The position numbers were made by a program, and so were the translations under genes. The notes under the pieces were generated by a model. The model was not told the origin of the DNA, made no database searches, and was given only the letters and a program-made list of their open reading frames with translations. A stretch of DNA of 64,000 nt from Tetradesmus obliquus (Eukaryota; Chlorophyta; Chlorophyceae; Sphaeropleales; Scenedesmaceae), in NCBI GenBank assembly GCA_030272155.1, contig CP126203.1, forward strand, positions 930,001 to 994,000, read 5' to 3'. Shown here piece after piece: positions 43,650-53,968 of the stretch (the stretch's first letter is position 1; each line of letters starts with the position of its first letter).

Positions 43650-45381
43650 GTGGTGGAGTGCTGCAGCCTGGCCAAGAGGTTCTTGTCACGCTGCAGCTGT
43701 TTGAGTCTGGGCTTGACAGCAGGAGGCAGGTCATGCAGGAGCTGCAGGTGAGGGTTGTTACTTTTGTTACTTTTGGTGTTACGATTTGCTGGTGCTGCCG
43801 CTTTTGGCGCTTAAGCTCGAGCTGCATGTCTCACCTGTTGTGCCATCTAAGGCTTCCAATCGGCAGATGAGAAGTAAGGCTTCACATATAAAGAAAGAGA
43901 AGTAAGGCTTCAGATGTGATAAAAAAGGAGAAGTAAGAACCACTGGAATGGAAGCTACGACATCGTAAAACAATCAGCCATGCATCATCTCACAAAGCTC
44001 TTTGGCAAACAGACTTGAGCTTGCCATGCTTCAGGCTGTGAAAGGCACGCCTGCAACGGTGCTTCCAGCCAAGCATGCGGTCTGTTCTTCTGTGGCATGG
44101 CGCTAGTTTAACATGGAAGTCAGGCCCAGCTAGCCCGTGGCAGTGGAGCTTTGTTGGCACAGTGCTCTGGAGTGCTGGATCCAGCAGCAGCTGACATTAA
44201 CCCATCTAGGCAGTGTCCCCTTTTCCCTGTTACATGGTGCATACTGAGCTGCAATGGATGTTTGAAGTTGGCACCTACTTTAGGGGTGCATAGTAAGAAA
44301 TACGCAGCGCTTCAGCTGCACAGAGCTTCAAAGAGCATTGCGAAAACCTTCACGCCACAAGGGCTGTGGAAGCTGCTTCACGGCATTTGTTGTACAAATT
44401 CATCGACCCTAAGCCCTGGGAATTGTCCGATTGTTGAAACGGGTAGGGTAAAAAAGTCTTTGAACCCCTTTTGATCCTTTCATTAGACTAATCTATTCCA
44501 CATCCAAAGTAGAACGCAAACGGAAATACAACACACAAAGTGCCTACCCCAAAGCTGTTTCTGCTGCAGCTGCAGTCAATACCCAAAGGGCCAAAAGTTG
44601 TTATATAACTTCAAAAATGCTTATTTGAGGGTTTTTCTGAAAAAATATAGAGCCTAAAAAAGAATATTTTTTTTGGTTTTTTGCTACGCAAAAAGCACTT
44701 GTGGCTAGCCTTTGGTTCTAACGAACCAAAGTGCTACGCCCACAAGGGCAAAGCGCTTTTGTTCGATCGAACAAAAGGTTTTTAAATTTCAAAATTTTAG
44801 CCTTTTGGGCGTCGCACTTTGTGTGAATCCTGGTTTGGACTGTATTTAAACATTTATTTATTTATTTATTTTTTAAATAAAACAGATCTACACAGGCGTT
44901 GCATGGCTGTCGTCAGTCCGTGGTGCTGTATCGTTTTCGCACAATTGTGTGCTTCTTACGGACACCTCCCCTACCAGAATTCCAATAAAAAAAATTTGCT
45001 TTTGGAGTGTAAAGCTTTCTATAGTTTTGCCTTAATTTGGGTCCACGTCTAGTCATCATGGCCCACATATATTGGGATACACCTGTGTTACAATGGAATA
45101 TACAATTTGTTGCCACGTTTTATAAAAATATAAAATCTTCGCAAATATAGAAAATATTCCATAATTCAGCACCACAACAGATACAGTGTTGTGCGCCCGT
45201 GCTAGCTAATAAAAGCCAGCCAGTACACGAAGCTGGGTCAAACATACTGGCACCGCAACAGTGTCTAGCACCTACACAACATCTATTGATTGCACCATCT
45301 CCCTTGTGCTGCTCAGACTATGGCGTCCCCTCCTGCCCTATGTGACACTGTGCGTCCTGCTGCTGCTGGTGCTGCTGCTAC

Positions 45382-45414
<33 letters not shown>

Positions 45415-46047
45415 CGCTGCTGTAAGTCTCGCATGCCCAGCTGCAAGTCTTGCGTGCCCAGCTGCTGCTGCTGCATCCCCAGCAGCAGCAGCTGCATGCT
45501 CAGATGCTGTGGCTGCGTCCCCAACTGCTGCTGCTACATGTCTAGCTGCTGCAGCTGCTGTGTCTCCTGTGACATCAGGTGTTGCTGCTACACACCTAGC
45601 TGCTGCTATTGCTGCCTCGCTAGCTGCGTCTGCGTCCTCAGCTGCTGCTGCTGCAGCGTCGCGAGCTGCTGCTGCTGCGTCGCCAGCTGCTGCTGCTGCG
45701 CCGCCAGCTGCTGCTGCTGCGTCGCCAGCTGCTGCTGCTGCGTCGCCAGCTGCTGCTGCTGCGTCGCGAGCTGCTGCTGCTGCGTCGCCAGCTGCTGCTG
45801 CTGCGTCGCCAGCTGCTGCTGCTGCGTCGCCAGCTGCTGCTGCTGCGTCGCCAGCTGCTGCTGCTGCGTCGCCAGCTGCTGCTGATGCGTGCCCTGCTGA
45901 TGCTGCATGCCCCGCTGCTGATGCTGCTGCCTCCCCAGCTGTTGCTGCTGCTGCTACTGTTGCTGCGCGCCCAGGTGCTGCTGCTGCTGCTGCTGCTGCT
46001 GTGGCTGCGTTACCAGGTGCTGCTGCTGCTGTTGCTGCGCCCTTAGG

Positions 46048-46080
<33 letters not shown>

Positions 46081-49000
46081 AGCAGCTGCTGCTGCTGCTG
46101 CATGCCCAGCTGTTGCTGTTGATGCAATCCTAGCTGCTGCCGCATAGCTAACAGCTGCTGCCTCGCCAGCTGCTGCTTCATGGGCGGCAGCAGCAGCTGC
46201 TGCAGCTGCTGCTGCTGTTGTGTCAGCAGCAGCTGCTCCCTCTGCATCAACCTGGGGTTGGCAGCAGCACTTCGCTCGCTGCAGCACCACTCTTTCGCAA
46301 AAGAGATAGACAACTGCGATCACTACCATCGTTGCACCTGGGAACACACCATACCACAATGTCATGCACCAGAAGGCTTGGTGTAGTCCAAGGCACAATC
46401 TGTCATCGTCCCCTCTTGCAATGATCTTGTTAACATCTACATGCGGCAAGGGTGTGGGACTCCCGAGCAGGCACCCAACACAAGCTGTGTTGTTGCACCA
46501 GTCAGCGCTGCATGCACCCCCTGCTGTCAGAACACCACATGTACTTCTGCAGTTGGCCGTGCCGGCACACCGTGCCTGTTCGTCCATACAACCTGGACAT
46601 CCATTAATTGCCCCAGCCTTGCAACGCCAATCACTCACACGATATGTCTCATTGTTCAGCTTGTTGTAAAAGCCCCATCGTGCAATGGCGCCGACAGCTA
46701 TTGGGGCAAACAGATTCAAAACCCAAAACCGCAGTTGGCGTATGCATGAGCAAGCAGCGTTGGCGTGCTGCACGCAGCATGCACTCCTACGCTGACCGCC
46801 GTGCTGACCGCCGTGCACCATGAATGCTCCTAAGCAGCAACTAGAGCATGAGCATGCTGCACGCAGCAGTGGCTTGCTTTGGACGCCTGCCACTACCTGA
46901 AATGCAAAAAAGCAGATAATTGCTAGCGCCTTCGCTGCAGCAGCTTCCCTCCCACTGTCCTCCATGAAGTCGAAGGTGAACTCTGTGGCATACAGCACGA
47001 GCAGCATGCCAAAGGTGCATTCGTATATGAACAGCAATGTGTAAAATCTCAATTCTTCAAATAGGGGTGGGAATTCAGTGGAAGTTGGGAGTTAAAATTC
47101 AGTGGCTGAGGCCAAAACAGGGGAAGTTGGGAGCTTGTGGGATTTAGTGGCAAGGCACGTGCAAGGAGACATGAGAGACAGCCAGGGATTTAGGGGAGCT
47201 AGCTGATTTTCCAACTTCCCTCGAATCCCAGGGAACAGGCTTTCAAAGTGAATTTAGGAGGTAAAAGTCAGTGGGACAGCCTATTTTCGTGGAAGTTAGG
47301 TACCAGAAGTTCAAAAAAGCTAAAATTTCCTAAACTCTAGGTACCAGAAGTTCAAAAAAGCTAAAATTTCACTGTGTTGCTTTGGCCCTTTCAGACCACG
47401 TACAACACAGCTGTGCAAGCAGAATCACTAACTTCCACCATTTACTTCTCCGCCCCAAGGGGTGTGACAGGGAGTTAGGGGAGTCAACAGGCCCTTGCTA
47501 CGTAAGTCAGCAGCGTAACCTGCAGTGCCACAACCAGCAGCAGAGGCACTACCAGTCGCCACCGTGATATCGGCTTGCCTTGCTGTTTCGGAGGACTTCG
47601 AAACGCTGCGTACATGGACTCGATGCCTGCAGCGGGTGACAGGCGGAAATGTGATCAGAGTTAGCTTGTTGTACCCGCCGGCACGGCACACACCTGCCCT
47701 CCGGGCCATGCTGACAGAAGTGGGACATTCGCATGTCAAAACACACATATCACGCGCCTCCAGCACCTGCCATTGCGCCACAGACTCGATATTAAAATTC
47801 CAGCGTTGGCAAGGGACCACCTTTCGGGAGCTGCGAGACCACGCTTTGTCCTCTGCCGTGTATGTAAGCGGTGAAATTGTCGATAACACGAAGTCTTCAA
47901 CAAAAGATAATGCGAGAAATATCCTGCAAGGCTGCTGCTTCGTTACAGCCGTTGTCACTGCCCACTGTCACACCCACAGGTGCCACTGTGGGCCCTGGGC
48001 CCTAGCAGTGCGCATCAAACTTGTGCAGCGGCTGGTGGCGCCTCAGAGCGAACTAGATGCTTCTGCTGCAAGAAAATTTTTGACTACTGAGCCTTGCTGC
48101 TGTCGCAACGATCTGCTAGAGCAAACATGTCTGTCAAGAACATGTCGCTGTAGCGCATATCATCTTCAAGTTGTGCTTGGACCCACATGTAACCATCTTG
48201 CAGATGTCGGTTGCCCCTTGCAGCACTTCCAGCATGCTCTGCACCCACCACAAAATACGTAGTGTACCCACCGCCCGTCCATGCTATGTGGAGAGGCACT
48301 AGGCAGCAACACTTCTCACAACTGCACTTCACGGCATCCCTTTCCCTGCAGCATACGCATCTGTTCTACTGCAGACGACTGTCGCCGCTGCCACCACTGC
48401 TACTGCCGCAATTCTACATTGCAGGTGCTTGCCTTCAACACGTTCTGTTGCACTGACAGCTGTCCCTGCTGCTGCTGCTGCTGTCACAAACTTCACAGGT
48501 GCTTGGCAGCAACACCCTAGCAGAGCTGCGGGACACCATCAGCTGCCCCCTAGACAGGCTGGCAGCAGGCCTAGGAGCTGCAAATGCAGGAGCCTACTTT
48601 CTGCTGGATGGCTGCTTCTATGATGACACGAGAGCAGCAGGGCCAGAGGATTGCTCCGAGCTAGTGGCCAAGTGGGCAGCAGCAGCAGGCATAGTGGCCC
48701 CCCGCACGCTGCACCATGTGGCGCAAATGCACCCCGCGCCACAGCAGCAGCAGCAGCAGCAGCAGCAGGGACAGCCGCAGGGACAGCAGCAGCAGGGACA
48801 GCAGCAGGGACAGCAGCAGCAGGGACAGCAGCAGGGACAGCAAGCAGCAGCAGCAGCTGGCTCTGCTGGCGCCGCACCCCAGCAGCAGCAGCAGCGTCAC
48901 ATGCAGGCTACGCGCGTGGCTGACCTGTGCCTGCAGGTGTCCAACCGGCCCATGGGCCTATACAGCCACCAGGGCTGCTGCGAGCACCAGCTGCAAGTAG

Positions 49001-49527
49001 CCGATGTGCGGCTGTTGCATGCATCAGGTATGGGGAGGTTGGGGGCAATGTGTGCATAGACAAAGTTATCAGTGTAAGGAGTTGCGGAAGCACACTTTGC
49101 AAGAGCACAATGCAACATAATGCTGCATTCACAGCCACCAGGGCTGCTGCAATCACCAGCTGCAAGTAGCAGACGTGCGGCTGCTGCATGCATCAGGTAC
49201 GGGAGAGGCTGGGGTGTGCATTGACAGGGTTGCTGCCTTCTTCAATACACAATCAGATCTTCTTGTCATATGTGCTGCAAGGTCTTTTGCTGTTGTATTC
49301 GCTGCAGTATGTTTGTCACATGTTTGTGCCGCAGACCCTGAACCGGGCCGCCTGCGGGCGTGCCTCACTCGCCAGGCCGCTACCAATTTGGGCTGTGCAG
49401 GAAGCTGGTCGCGCTGACGCTTACAAACACTGCTGCTGTGCTGTGCGCTGTGTGCTGTGCTGCTGCCACACACACCTCTGCGCTGCTCGCCTGCTAACCT
49501 CTGCGCTCCCAACAACCCGCCCACAAC

Positions 49528-49580
<53 letters not shown>

Positions 49581-50021
49581 AACAATCACGCAGATCCCCT
49601 GAACCGCGCCGCCTACCCGCGCAGCATACGCAGAGCCTCACTGGCCCGGCGCTACTCATGTGGGCTGTGCAGGAAGCTGTGCGCGCTGACGCTTACAAAC
49701 ACTCATGATGTGCTGTGTGCCGCTTGCTGTGCTGCTGCCGTGCGCACCTCTGCGCTGCTCGCCTACCAAGCTCTGCGCTCCCAACAACCCGCCCACAACC
49801 CTGCTGCTGCTGCTGCAACAATTACGCAGATCCCCTGAACCGCGCTACCTACCCGCGCAGCATACGCAGAGCCTCTCTCGCTCGGCGCTACTCATGTGAA
49901 CTGTGCAGGAAGATAGGCGCGCTTACAAACACTCCTGCTGCGCTGTGCGCTGTGCTGCTGCCGTGCACACCTCTGTGCTGTTCGCCTAAAAGCTCTGCGC
50001 TCCTAATAACCCGCCCACAAC

Positions 50022-50054
<33 letters not shown>

Positions 50055-50302
50055 ATTGCTGTTGCTGCTGCAACAATCACGCAGATCCCCTGAACCGCGC
50101 CGCCTACCCGCGCAGCATACGCAGGGCCTCACTGGCCAGGCGCTACTCGTGCGGGCTGTGCCGAAAGATAGGCGCACTGACGCTGCTGCTAAACCACCCG
50201 GAGGCCCCCGAAAGTGTTGTGGTGCTGTGTGGGCGCTGCGAGGCGCTGTTTGATGTAGGGCGGTACCCTGGCAGCAAGAAGATAGTGCTGGGAGAGGGAT
50301 GA
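41883..50302 (+). CDS. SNAPC3: SNAPC3/SNAP50-like snRNA-activating complex subunit, six exons
   Basis: Exons 41883-42004, 42294-42375, 42708-42899, 43256-43747, 48499-49027 and 50085-50302 join in phase to 545 codons including TGA. The N-terminal half is weakly conserved, with poly-Q/Ala runs. The family signature starts at the end of exon 4 (LQPGQEVLVTLQLFES) and continues across the 4.75-kb intron into exon 5 (VLGSNTLAELRDTISC), then LLDGCFYDDTRAAGPEDCSE. After a Gln/Gly insertion come LYSHQGCCEHQLQVADVRLL and, in exon 6, DPLNRAAYPRSIRRASLARR. The Cys pairs YSCGLCRK and VLCGRCEALFD follow. SNAPC3 binds the proximal sequence element of snRNA promoters; function by family. Intron 1 appears to be GC-AG (AAG/GCAAGC). 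The intron 3 donor (GTCGCT) is weak, so the exon 3 end is the least secure. Confidence 0.82.
42436..42490 (+). repeat. tail copy of SNAPC3 exon 2 with donor
   Basis: Repeats GCAGCAGCCATGGCTGGCCT, then GCACAGCA.CAGGTGGGTGGCC, downstream of exon 2 (42294-42375), after a CAG run. Confidence 0.83.
42557..42634. repeat. 18-bp tandem repeat, four units
   Basis: Four perfect or near-perfect units of CAGCTGAAACATTGACAG, in SNAPC3 intron 2. Confidence 0.93.
42985..43200 (+). repeat. three head copies of SNAPC3 exon 4
   Basis: After TTGCAG acceptors near 42985, 43108 and 43173, the first 25-50 bases of exon 4 are repeated in variant form (encoding DSHQLFDAG, GSQQLWDAQLAAAL and DGNQLSHA in the exon frame). 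The intact exon begins at 43256 with GGHQLSDAQ. Confidence 0.82.
44600..45200. other. AT-rich island with plastid-like palindromes (possible organelle DNA insert)
   Basis: Base composition drops sharply to A+T rich. It contains hairpin-forming elements such as TTGGTTCTAACGAACCAA and a perfect 22-base palindrome centred on TTCGATCGAA (44756-44777). A GTGCTACGCCCACAAGGGC element resembles the short dispersed repeats of chlorophycean organelle genomes. No CAG/CTG repeats occur. A nuclear copy of plastid or mitochondrial DNA is the best guess; I cannot confirm it. Confidence 0.5.
45313..47010 (-). CDS. membrane protein with Cys-rich loop and repetitive polyalanine tail
   Basis: The minus-strand frame is open from 47052 to 45313, but codon 1 there is TTG. 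The first ATG (47010) lies within the first hydrophobic segment, so an upstream exon may be missing. Visible parts in order: TM segment (LLVLYATEFTF), TM segment (ALAIICFFAFQVV), a Cys/His-rich stretch, TM segment (VLNLFAPIAVGAIA), a Cys-rich loop of about 60 residues (CPGCMDEQARC, CNNTACVGC), a final TM segment (GATMVVIAVVYLFC), and about 300 residues of Ala-rich sequence. The Cys/His-rich stretch could be an unspliced in-frame intron of about 125 bases, from donor CAG/GTAGTG to acceptor GTGCAG. The tail includes at least ten 7-residue AGDAAAA units. No family recognised. It lies on the opposite strand inside SNAPC3 intron 4. Confidence 0.6.
45655..45890. repeat. 21-bp coding minisatellite (AGDAAAA)
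   Basis: About eleven tandem units of GCGTCGCCAGCTGCTGCTGC plus T on the plus strand, encoding Ala-Gly-Asp-Ala-Ala-Ala-Ala on the minus strand. A few units carry GCGAGC (Arg) or GCCGCC (Gly) variants. The 21-base period preserves frame. Confidence 0.92.
47050..47427. other. non-coding spacer with a 41-bp direct repeat
   Basis: GGTACCAGAAGTTCAAAAAA and the following GCTAAAATTTC occur twice with a 41-base period (47298-47328 and 47339-47369). Several GGAAGTTGGGAG and AATTCAGTGG phrases recur at 47068-47170. The origin is unclear. Confidence 0.6.
48084..48332 (-). CDS. orphan exon resembling galactosyltransferase (GT31-like) sequence
   Basis: The minus frame encodes YTTYFVVGAEHAG and then LQDGYMWVQAQLEDDMRYSD and MFLTDMF. 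This is the spacing of the FVxG...E...YxDxLxxDxxDxY region of beta-1,3-galactosyltransferases. No downstream DxD-type motif or other exons of such an enzyme were found, so this may be a gene fragment or one exon of an unresolved gene. Similarity is by eye and weak. Confidence 0.3.
   Translation of the reverse strand: MKCSCEKCCCLVPLHIAWTGGGYTTYFVVGAEHAGSAARGNRHLQDGYMWVQAQLEDDMRYSDMFLTDMFALADRCDSSKAQ
49133..49197 (+). repeat. tail copy of SNAPC3 exon 5 with donor
   Basis: Repeats CAGCCACCAGGGCTGCTGC and AGCTGCAAGTAGC.GA.GTGCGGCT to GCATGCATCAG/GTACGG, downstream of the intact exon end at 49027. Confidence 0.87.
49332..49930 (+). repeat. three head copies of SNAPC3 exon 6 with acceptors
   Basis: Copies begin at about 49333, 49595 and 49837 with (G)CAG/ATCCCCTGAACCGCGCC and run to AGGAAG(C/A)T or just beyond (DPLNRA.YPRSIRRASLARRYSC), before the complete exon at 50085. 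Spacers include CTG runs and CTCCCAACAACCCGCCCACA. Confidence 0.9.
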
Positions 50303-50344
50303 CAGGGCTGATGATTCATGGATCATCAATGTCATGGTGTGGGG

Positions 50345-50790
50345 TTGCAGATATGGGTGCTGCGCGGCGCTGTTCGATGTGGGGCGGTACTCGGGAAGCA
50401 AGAAGATAGTGCTGGGAGGCGGCTGAACACGGCTCATGGTCAGTGCAGAGGTTCAGAGGTTCAGCCACGGTGCTTTGGGGGGCACCATCTGGCCATGTGT
50501 GAGTACGCATTATGCTGCATGATCCTTCAATGCAGTGTCTTACTGCAACTCATAGTACAGTGCAACAGCGAGATTATGTAGATCTGTTGGAGCAGCTGTG
50601 GATGCTGCCAGGCGCTGCTTTTTGTCAAACAGATGCCGAGCATCAAGAAGTTGGGCGCTGATGTTGCGCCGGCAGCGGCTGCTGCTGCACCACCCAGGCT
50701 CCAGAGAGCGTGTGTGGGCGATGCGAGGCGCTGTTTGATGTGGGGCGGTACCCTGGCAGCAGCAACCTGGTGCTTGGGGACGGCTGAAAG
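50345..50790 (+). repeat. two tail copies of SNAPC3 exon 6 including stop
   Basis: Near 50362-50425 and 50715-50787, GCGCTGTT(T/C)GATGTGGGGCG, then GGTAC..GGCAAGC or GGCAGC and a TGA stop are repeated after the intact stop at 50300-50302. Confidence 0.85.
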
Positions 50791-51605
50791 TGATAGATCA
50801 GGTTGAAGACCATCTACAACTTGTAACTTACAAGGCAACCGTATAGCGTGACAGTTTGCCGAGGTCAAGAAGCGACTGTTAGTACCCTTCAGCATTGGTC
50901 AAACAGCAAACTGCCGCCACGGCAGCCACTGACTGCCATTGTGGCACCATGGCCCAGCCGCAAACAACAAAAAGCTGACACAGAGACTGCTTTCGGTATA
51001 GCCAGATGTGCACAGAAAAACAGATACCAACCTTCAGGTCAAGCACTTCTGCAGTGCGCAGCAACCCAGATCACGGTTTCGAGTCATGCACTGTAAAAGC
51101 AATCGCTTGCCTGCTATCAAAGATATTGACAGGCAGTACACTGAGAAGCACCGTGTTGCTGTAACAACACCGCATGTGCTATGCATGCCGGCACACTAGG
51201 ACAGTGACGCTGGTCCGCGCGCTGCGGCAGCAGCACATCATGTTGTGCAGCACACGGCCACAACCACACAGCACACACATTATCGGTTGTTTACAGCACA
51301 CGGCCGCGATTCAGGGCCACACCTACATCACAGATCACACCATTTGCATGGTGATCCCTTTTGGCAGGACTTCTGGAACAGATACGATGTGGGACGTGGA
51401 GGTTTTGTTGCAATCGCCATGCAGTGCGCAGCGCAGCAGCAGCGACGCATGAGCGCTGCAGTGGCATCCACATACACTAGTACAGCCAAATCAGCCCCCG
51501 CATTGGTCACCATTCAAGCTAAACAGGCCTAGGTCTCCGGCTGACTGGTGCGCAGTACAGTGCACAGCACTTGCCATTTCAGCAGCACACATGTGCTACT
51601 GCTGC
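50791..51605. other. intergenic, convergent 3' regions
   Basis: No gene recognised between the SNAPC3 tail copies and the 3' end of the GH16 gene. Short CAGCACACGGCC repeats occur near 51240-51305. Confidence 0.45.
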
Positions 51606-53676
51606 CTAGTACAGCCAAGCCGGCCCGCGCACTGCAGCCGTCAGCGCAGCATCGCCCGCCGGCAGCGCCACATCGCACAGCACGCGCCGCATGTTCTTGA
51701 AACGGCTCGGATAGGGCCCGCCGGTGGTGTCTAAAATGCCGCCGAAGCGCTGGCTCTCAGGCCGGTCCCATCTGTCATCTGTCCACAGGCTGATTGTTGC
51801 GTGGCTTGGCTTGTCGGGAGAGACAAATGCACGCCTGCGGCATTGCGGTGGCAGCATTGGCAGCAGCAGCAGCAGCAGCAGCAGGAGCAGCAGCAGTAGG
51901 AACAGCAATCAGATGGGCTTGCACGCACGTCAGCACATGTCTGGCGGGGCTGAGCGTGTTGCCTCCCATGGTGGTTCAAGTCCACTTCTGCCCATTCTGC
52001 ATCACCTTTCTGCAGCCACCAAGCTTGGCTAAAGCCTGCTGTGCATTGGCTTGCAAGCCTTCAATTGAAGCTTCACAAGGTTGAAGAAACTCACGACAGT
52101 GTGTTGCCTCCCATAGTTGTCCAAGTCCGCTTCTCCCCGTTCTGCATCGTGCGCACGCGCCGTCCGTCCAGCGCAAAAGTGACAAAGCCGGGCTGCCAGT
52201 TGATGCTGTAGGTGGCCCAGCTGTTGTTGGTGAGCCTTGATTTGGGCCAGCCCATCAGCTTTTGGTACTCAGCAGGGCCGATGAGGCGCTCACCCATGCC
52301 CTTGCCACTGCAGATAACAGAAATACAGCAACAGACAATGCAGCAGCAGGGTGTGGGTTTGTGGGTGGCAAGGTTGGTGAGCCTTGATTTGGGCCAGCCC
52401 ATCAGCTTTTGGTACTCAGCAGGGCTGATGAGGCGCTCACCCATGCCCTTGCCACTGCAGGGGAAAGGAAACGCGGGCAGTCCATGCGTTAGTGGCCAGT
52501 AGAAACGAGAAGTGGCTGATGTGACCTGATGACCACTGCTGAACTACTTTAACACTACCACCGCAGCACGGTGCAACTCCCATGTGGTGCACACTCACCC
52601 CTGCTGTGCATTGAGCCACAGCGAGCACTGCTTCTTAGCAGTAATTAAAGATCATTTTGGGTGGCCTGCGCTGAGCATTAGCTGCTGAACAGTTGGAATC
52701 AGAGAAGCCACAAAAGCCGCCACACTCACCCCTGCTGTGCGTTGAGCCACAGCGAGCACTGCTCCTTGGCAGGGTTTGCTAGGTACTTCTGCCTGATATG
52801 ACCTGTTCAGCAGCTGCTGAACATTACCAACACTGCTGCCATGGCACGTTGCCAGCCACCTGTAGCCACCACTCACCCCTGCTGCGCGTTGAGCCACAGC
52901 GAGCACGCCTCCTTGGCAGGATTTGCATTCAGCCACTCCCAAGCAATCTCTGAAAAGTCCCCGGCAGCCTCACTCGGTTAATGACTAAAAAGCGAGTGTA
53001 GAAGGCCATGACAAGTGGCACGTCTGAACACCGCATAATTGAAGTAAACAGTAAAACCACAATCTGGCAGCCGTACTCCTGCGACAACCACAGCAGCCAC
53101 CACTCCTTTGTATGCTCACCCCTGCTGCGCGTTGAGCCACAGCGAGCACTGCTCCTTGGCAGGATTCGCGTTGAGCCACTCCCAGTCAATCTCTGAAAAG
53201 TCCCCGGCGGCCTCATTTGGGTAAATGTCCGAGGAACGCGTATAGAAAGCAGTAACTGCACCAGGGGCACATGTGGTCTGTGCACGGATCTCGAAGGTGC
53301 CGTACAGGTGGTCACCGTCTTTGGGGATAAGCCGCTGTGGGGAGGGGAGGAGGGAGGGAGGGAGTAGCAGCAACAGCAGCAGCAGCAGGACAAGACTGTT
53401 TTGATTGTGCGCAGAACTCGAAGGTACCGTACAGGTGGTTGAAGTCTTTTGGAGTGAGGCGCTGGGGGAGGGAGGGAGGGAGGGAGGGAGGGAGGGAGGG
53501 AGGGAGGGAGGGAGGGAGGGAGGGAGGGAGGGAGGGAGGGAGGGAGTAGCAGCAACAGCAGCAGCAGCAGCAGCAGGACAAGATATATTTGATTATGCGC
53601 GGGTCTCGAAGGTGCCGTACAGGTGGTCGAAGTCTTTGGGAGTGAGGCGCTGTGAGGAGCATGAAGCAGCAGCGGC

Positions 53677-53714
<38 letters not shown>

Positions 53715-53937
53715 GAGGATCAACAAGTGGCCTGTGCGCGGATCTCAAAGGTGCCGTACACTTAGTCGCCGTCTTTGGGAGTGAGGCGCTGCGACAGCAG
53801 CAGCAGCAGCAGCAGAGGCAGCAGCAGCAGTAGCAGTAAGAACAGACGCGTTGCGCACAACCTACAAGGTGCCGTACAGCTGGTCGCCATCTTTGGGAGT
53901 GAGGCGCTGTGAACAGGATGGAGCAGTAGCGGCGGCG

Positions 53938-53968
<31 letters not shown>

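Larger units (their letters stand above)
43748..48498. other. 4.75-kb SNAPC3 intron 4 hosting other sequence
   Basis: The intron is bounded by donor GTGAGG at 43748 and acceptor TTCACAG ending at 48498. It holds an AT-rich island (about 44600-45200), an opposite-strand membrane-protein gene (45313-47010) and a glycosyltransferase-like orphan exon (48084-48332). An open frame of 245 codons at 47525-48262 on the plus strand has no recognisable content. 43750-44590 holds nothing I can identify. Confidence 0.7.

Noticed and set aside
47525..48262. A 245-codon plus-strand frame of normal composition inside SNAPC3 intron 4.
   Set aside because: No recognisable motif, an antisense frame is equally open over part of it, and splice evidence is lacking. 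Left as unassigned rather than called.
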